Source: Bacteroidia bacterium (GTDB lineage Bacteria > Bacteroidota > Bacteroidia > Flavobacteriales_E > Vicingaceae). Taken from it: 35,042 nt of DNA. The notes under the pieces were generated by a model. That model saw only the letters and a list, made by a program, of their open reading frames with translations. It was not told the DNA's origin and did no database searches. Position numbers and translations under genes: made by a program. How positions within the stretch are numbered: position 1 is the first letter of the stretch; every line of letters starts with the position of its first letter. Where the stretch lies: contig JAUIGQ010000013.1 in NCBI GenBank assembly GCA_030429925.1, positions 1 through 35,042 on the forward strand, read 5' to 3'. Shown piece after piece: positions 33,786 to 35,042 of this stretch.

Positions 33786-34835
33786 CTAGCTGATTTCTAT
33801 GATCTCATTTGCCTCATAATCCCTGCTTGCTTCCTTGCCTATGAGTTCCTTATATCTAATGGGAGAAATACCTTTTCCTCCGGTTCGCTTTCCGACAATA
33901 TTCTCCAGGGAAAATTTTTCTCCTTTATTGATCCTCTTCTTGCTAACAAGACATTTTTGCAAGGACTTTCTGGTCTGTTCTTCAGAGGCTGTAGGTACCT
34001 TTTCAGTTTTACCAAGGTACTTTTCAATTATTCTTACTTCTCTTACCAAATCTTTCAACTCTTCAGGATCCAAGGATGCCCTGTGATCAGGACCTTCGGC
34101 ATTTTTGTCAATGGTGAAGTGCTTTTCGATCATGCAAGCTCCCATGGGAACAGCATAAGGAGCTGCACCAGTACCCACTGAATGATCAGAATATCCTAAA
34201 AGCACATCAAATTCCTTTTTGTAAGTTTCTAAAACCTTCAAATTAGCTTCTTCATCTTCTATAGGGTAGTTGGCTGTGCATTGCATTAAGATCACATCCT
34301 GATTGTGAGCGTGTATTTCTTCTAGGGCCCTTCTAACCTCCTCCAGGAAACTCATACCTGTGGAGAGGAAAATTGGTTTGCCGGTCTCAGCGATCTTCTT
34401 TAAAAAGGGAAGGTTGGTAGTATCTGTTGATGCCACCTTGTATGAGGTCATGCCAACCTCCTCTAATTCTTCCAAACTCATCTCATCGAAAGGGGTAATG
34501 ATCAATATGATCCCTTTTTCTTCGCAATAGTCTTTCAGCTCTTGGTAGTGCTCTTTTTGAAGTTCCAATTTTCGCAACATATCCGACTGACTCTCAGCAT
34601 CTGAGGTGGTCTTGGTTTGATATGGTGCCTTTTCTACAGATTCAATGATCAATTCACTTGTTCGGAATGCCTGAAACTTTACTGCATCTGCCTGAGCTTC
34701 TGCAGCTATATCAATAAGCTTTTTGGCAATCTCCATATTACCACCATGGTTTACACCTGCTTCTGCAATTATAAAGCAGGGAGCATTGTTAGAGATCTCT
34801 CTTCCTTCTATCGATATGGATCTGTTGAACTTCAT
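33786..34835 (-). CDS. N-acetylneuraminate synthase family protein (NeuB/LegI/PseI-type)
   Basis: A complete 349-residue nonulosonic-acid synthase. The TIM-barrel domain opens FIIAEAGVNHGG (about 21-32) and contains DAVKFQAF. The metal ligands expected from meningococcal NeuB are present as His218 in YSDHSVG and His239 in EKHFT, with the GPDHRASLDP loop after it. The C-terminal 60 residues are a SAF/antifreeze-like domain (KKRINKGEKF, then TGGKGISP) that closes the active site in the family. Such enzymes condense phosphoenolpyruvate with an N-acyl-mannosamine or di-N-acetylated 6-deoxyhexose to give sialic, legionaminic or pseudaminic acid; which one cannot be told here. Its ATG overlaps the stop of the preceding synthase-like gene by 4 bases. 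Confidence 0.93.
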   Translation of the reverse strand: MKFNRSISIEGREISNNAPCFIIAEAGVNHGGNMEIAKKLIDIAAEAQADAVKFQAFRTSELIIESVEKAPYQTKTTSDAESQSDMLRKLELQKEHYQELKDYCEEKGIILIITPFDEMSLEELEEVGMTSYKVASTDTTNLPFLKKIAETGKPIFLSTGMSFLEEVRRALEEIHAHNQDVILMQCTANYPIEDEEANLKVLETYKKEFDVLLGYSDHSVGTGAAPYAVPMGACMIEKHFTIDKNAEGPDHRASLDPEELKDLVREVRIIEKYLGKTEKVPTASEEQTRKSLQKCLVSKKRINKGEKFSLENIVGKRTGGKGISPIRYKELIGKEASRDYEANEIIEIS

Positions 34836-35042
34836 TCTTGAAGGTCCTCTAATTTCAAATTTTCATATTGAGCAACATCTCTTGTCAATGTCTTTCCTTC
34901 CATTTTAGGAAAGGAGGTAGGAGGGATGCCCACTTCATTGTTTCTGCTAAAGAATACATCTTCCCTTCTGAGTTTGTCCCCCTTCTTTAGATCTCTGTGA
35001 GCGATCACACTTTTCTTTTGGAACTTTCTATACTTCAATTCC
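34832..35042 (-). CDS. C-terminal SAF domain of a probable second NeuB-family synthase, partial
   Basis: About 70 codons are visible, with the frame open to the right window edge, so the gene begins outside. The visible part is a SAF/antifreeze-like domain: KSVIAHRDLKKGDKLRRED, then VGIPPTSFPKMEGKTLTRD, with the spacing found at the C-terminus of NeuB-family synthases. The residues preceding GIPP (SRNNEV) differ from the KRTGGK of the neighbour, so it is not a recent duplicate. The stop overlaps the ATG of the complete synthase by 4 bases. The other possibility is a SAF-tailed dehydrogenase-type protein, which needs the upstream sequence to exclude. Confidence 0.75.
   Translation of the reverse strand, partial: ELKYRKFQKKSVIAHRDLKKGDKLRREDVFFSRNNEVGIPPTSFPKMEGKTLTRDVAQYENLKLEDLQE

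Noticed and set aside
33705-34181. 158-codon open frame on the plus strand
   Set aside because: It is antisense to the NeuB-family synthase and acetyltransferase genes, whose motifs are intact. The predicted protein has no recognisable family.
1-35042. CRISPR arrays, tRNA genes, insertion sequences, integrase or phage genes
   Set aside because: No regularly spaced direct repeats, cloverleaf-like segments, transposase motifs or terminal inverted repeats were seen in reading the window. A dedicated scan was not possible.

Overview
The window looks like a chromosomal piece of a Bacteroidota genome, most likely a marine-type flavobacterium (Flavobacteriales; family not resolved). The markers are two S46 dipeptidyl-peptidases, a secreted protein with a type IX secretion (T9SS) C-terminal sorting domain, a TonB-dependent receptor with an N-terminal carboxypeptidase-regulatory-like domain, a GWxTD lipoprotein, a YtxJ-type bacilliredoxin, DUF4834 and YfhO proteins, a short (939 aa) CarB, and promoters resembling the Bacteroidota -7 element TAnnTTTG. 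Gene density is high: no gene-free stretch exceeds about 130 bases. I see no tRNA, rRNA, CRISPR array, insertion sequence or phage gene.

Layout. 1-1540 (+): end of a DPP11-type S46 peptidase, then AMP nucleosidase. 1562-4006 (-): FecA-like TonB-dependent receptor, divergent from a small HELGH membrane protein at 4133-4720 (+). 17302 down to 4783 (-): a compact co-directional run ung > BamA/TamA-like > rmuC > GWxTD lipoprotein > rlmB > GT39-type membrane glycosyltransferase > PlsC-like acyltransferase > DUF547 > rhodanese, then a DPP7-type S46 peptidase that probably has its own promoter. A strong terminator at 4728-4760 closes the run. 17364-18255: a small thiol-redox group made of a tiny Cys-terminated lipoprotein (absent from standard ORF calls), bacilliredoxin YtxJ starting on the very next base, and a convergent OsmC protein. 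18303-22626 (+): a predicted barrel protein and a 1150-residue T9SS cargo protein, followed by a strong terminator.

22747-29844 (+): an apparent operon carB > DUF4834 > YfhO-like > glycosyltransferase with 2-base gaps. 29829-30855 (-): small membrane protein and a Crp/Fnr-type regulator. 35042 down to 30931 (-): a nonulosonic (sialic-like) acid biosynthesis operon whose genes overlap by 4 bases or sit 1 base apart. In order of transcription these are the C-terminal end of one probable NeuB-family synthase, a complete NeuB-family synthase, a NeuD/PglD-type acetyltransferase, a xylose-isomerase-like TIM-barrel protein, and a DegT/DnrJ aminotransferase carrying an N-terminal CBS-domain pair.

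Most worth following up are the nonulosonic acid operon (CBS-aminotransferase fusion, tandem synthases, TIM-barrel protein), the mini-lipoprotein/YtxJ pair, and the two S46 peptidases, whose S1-pocket residues (Arg versus Gly) predict complementary specificities. All calls come from reading the sequence; no database search was run.
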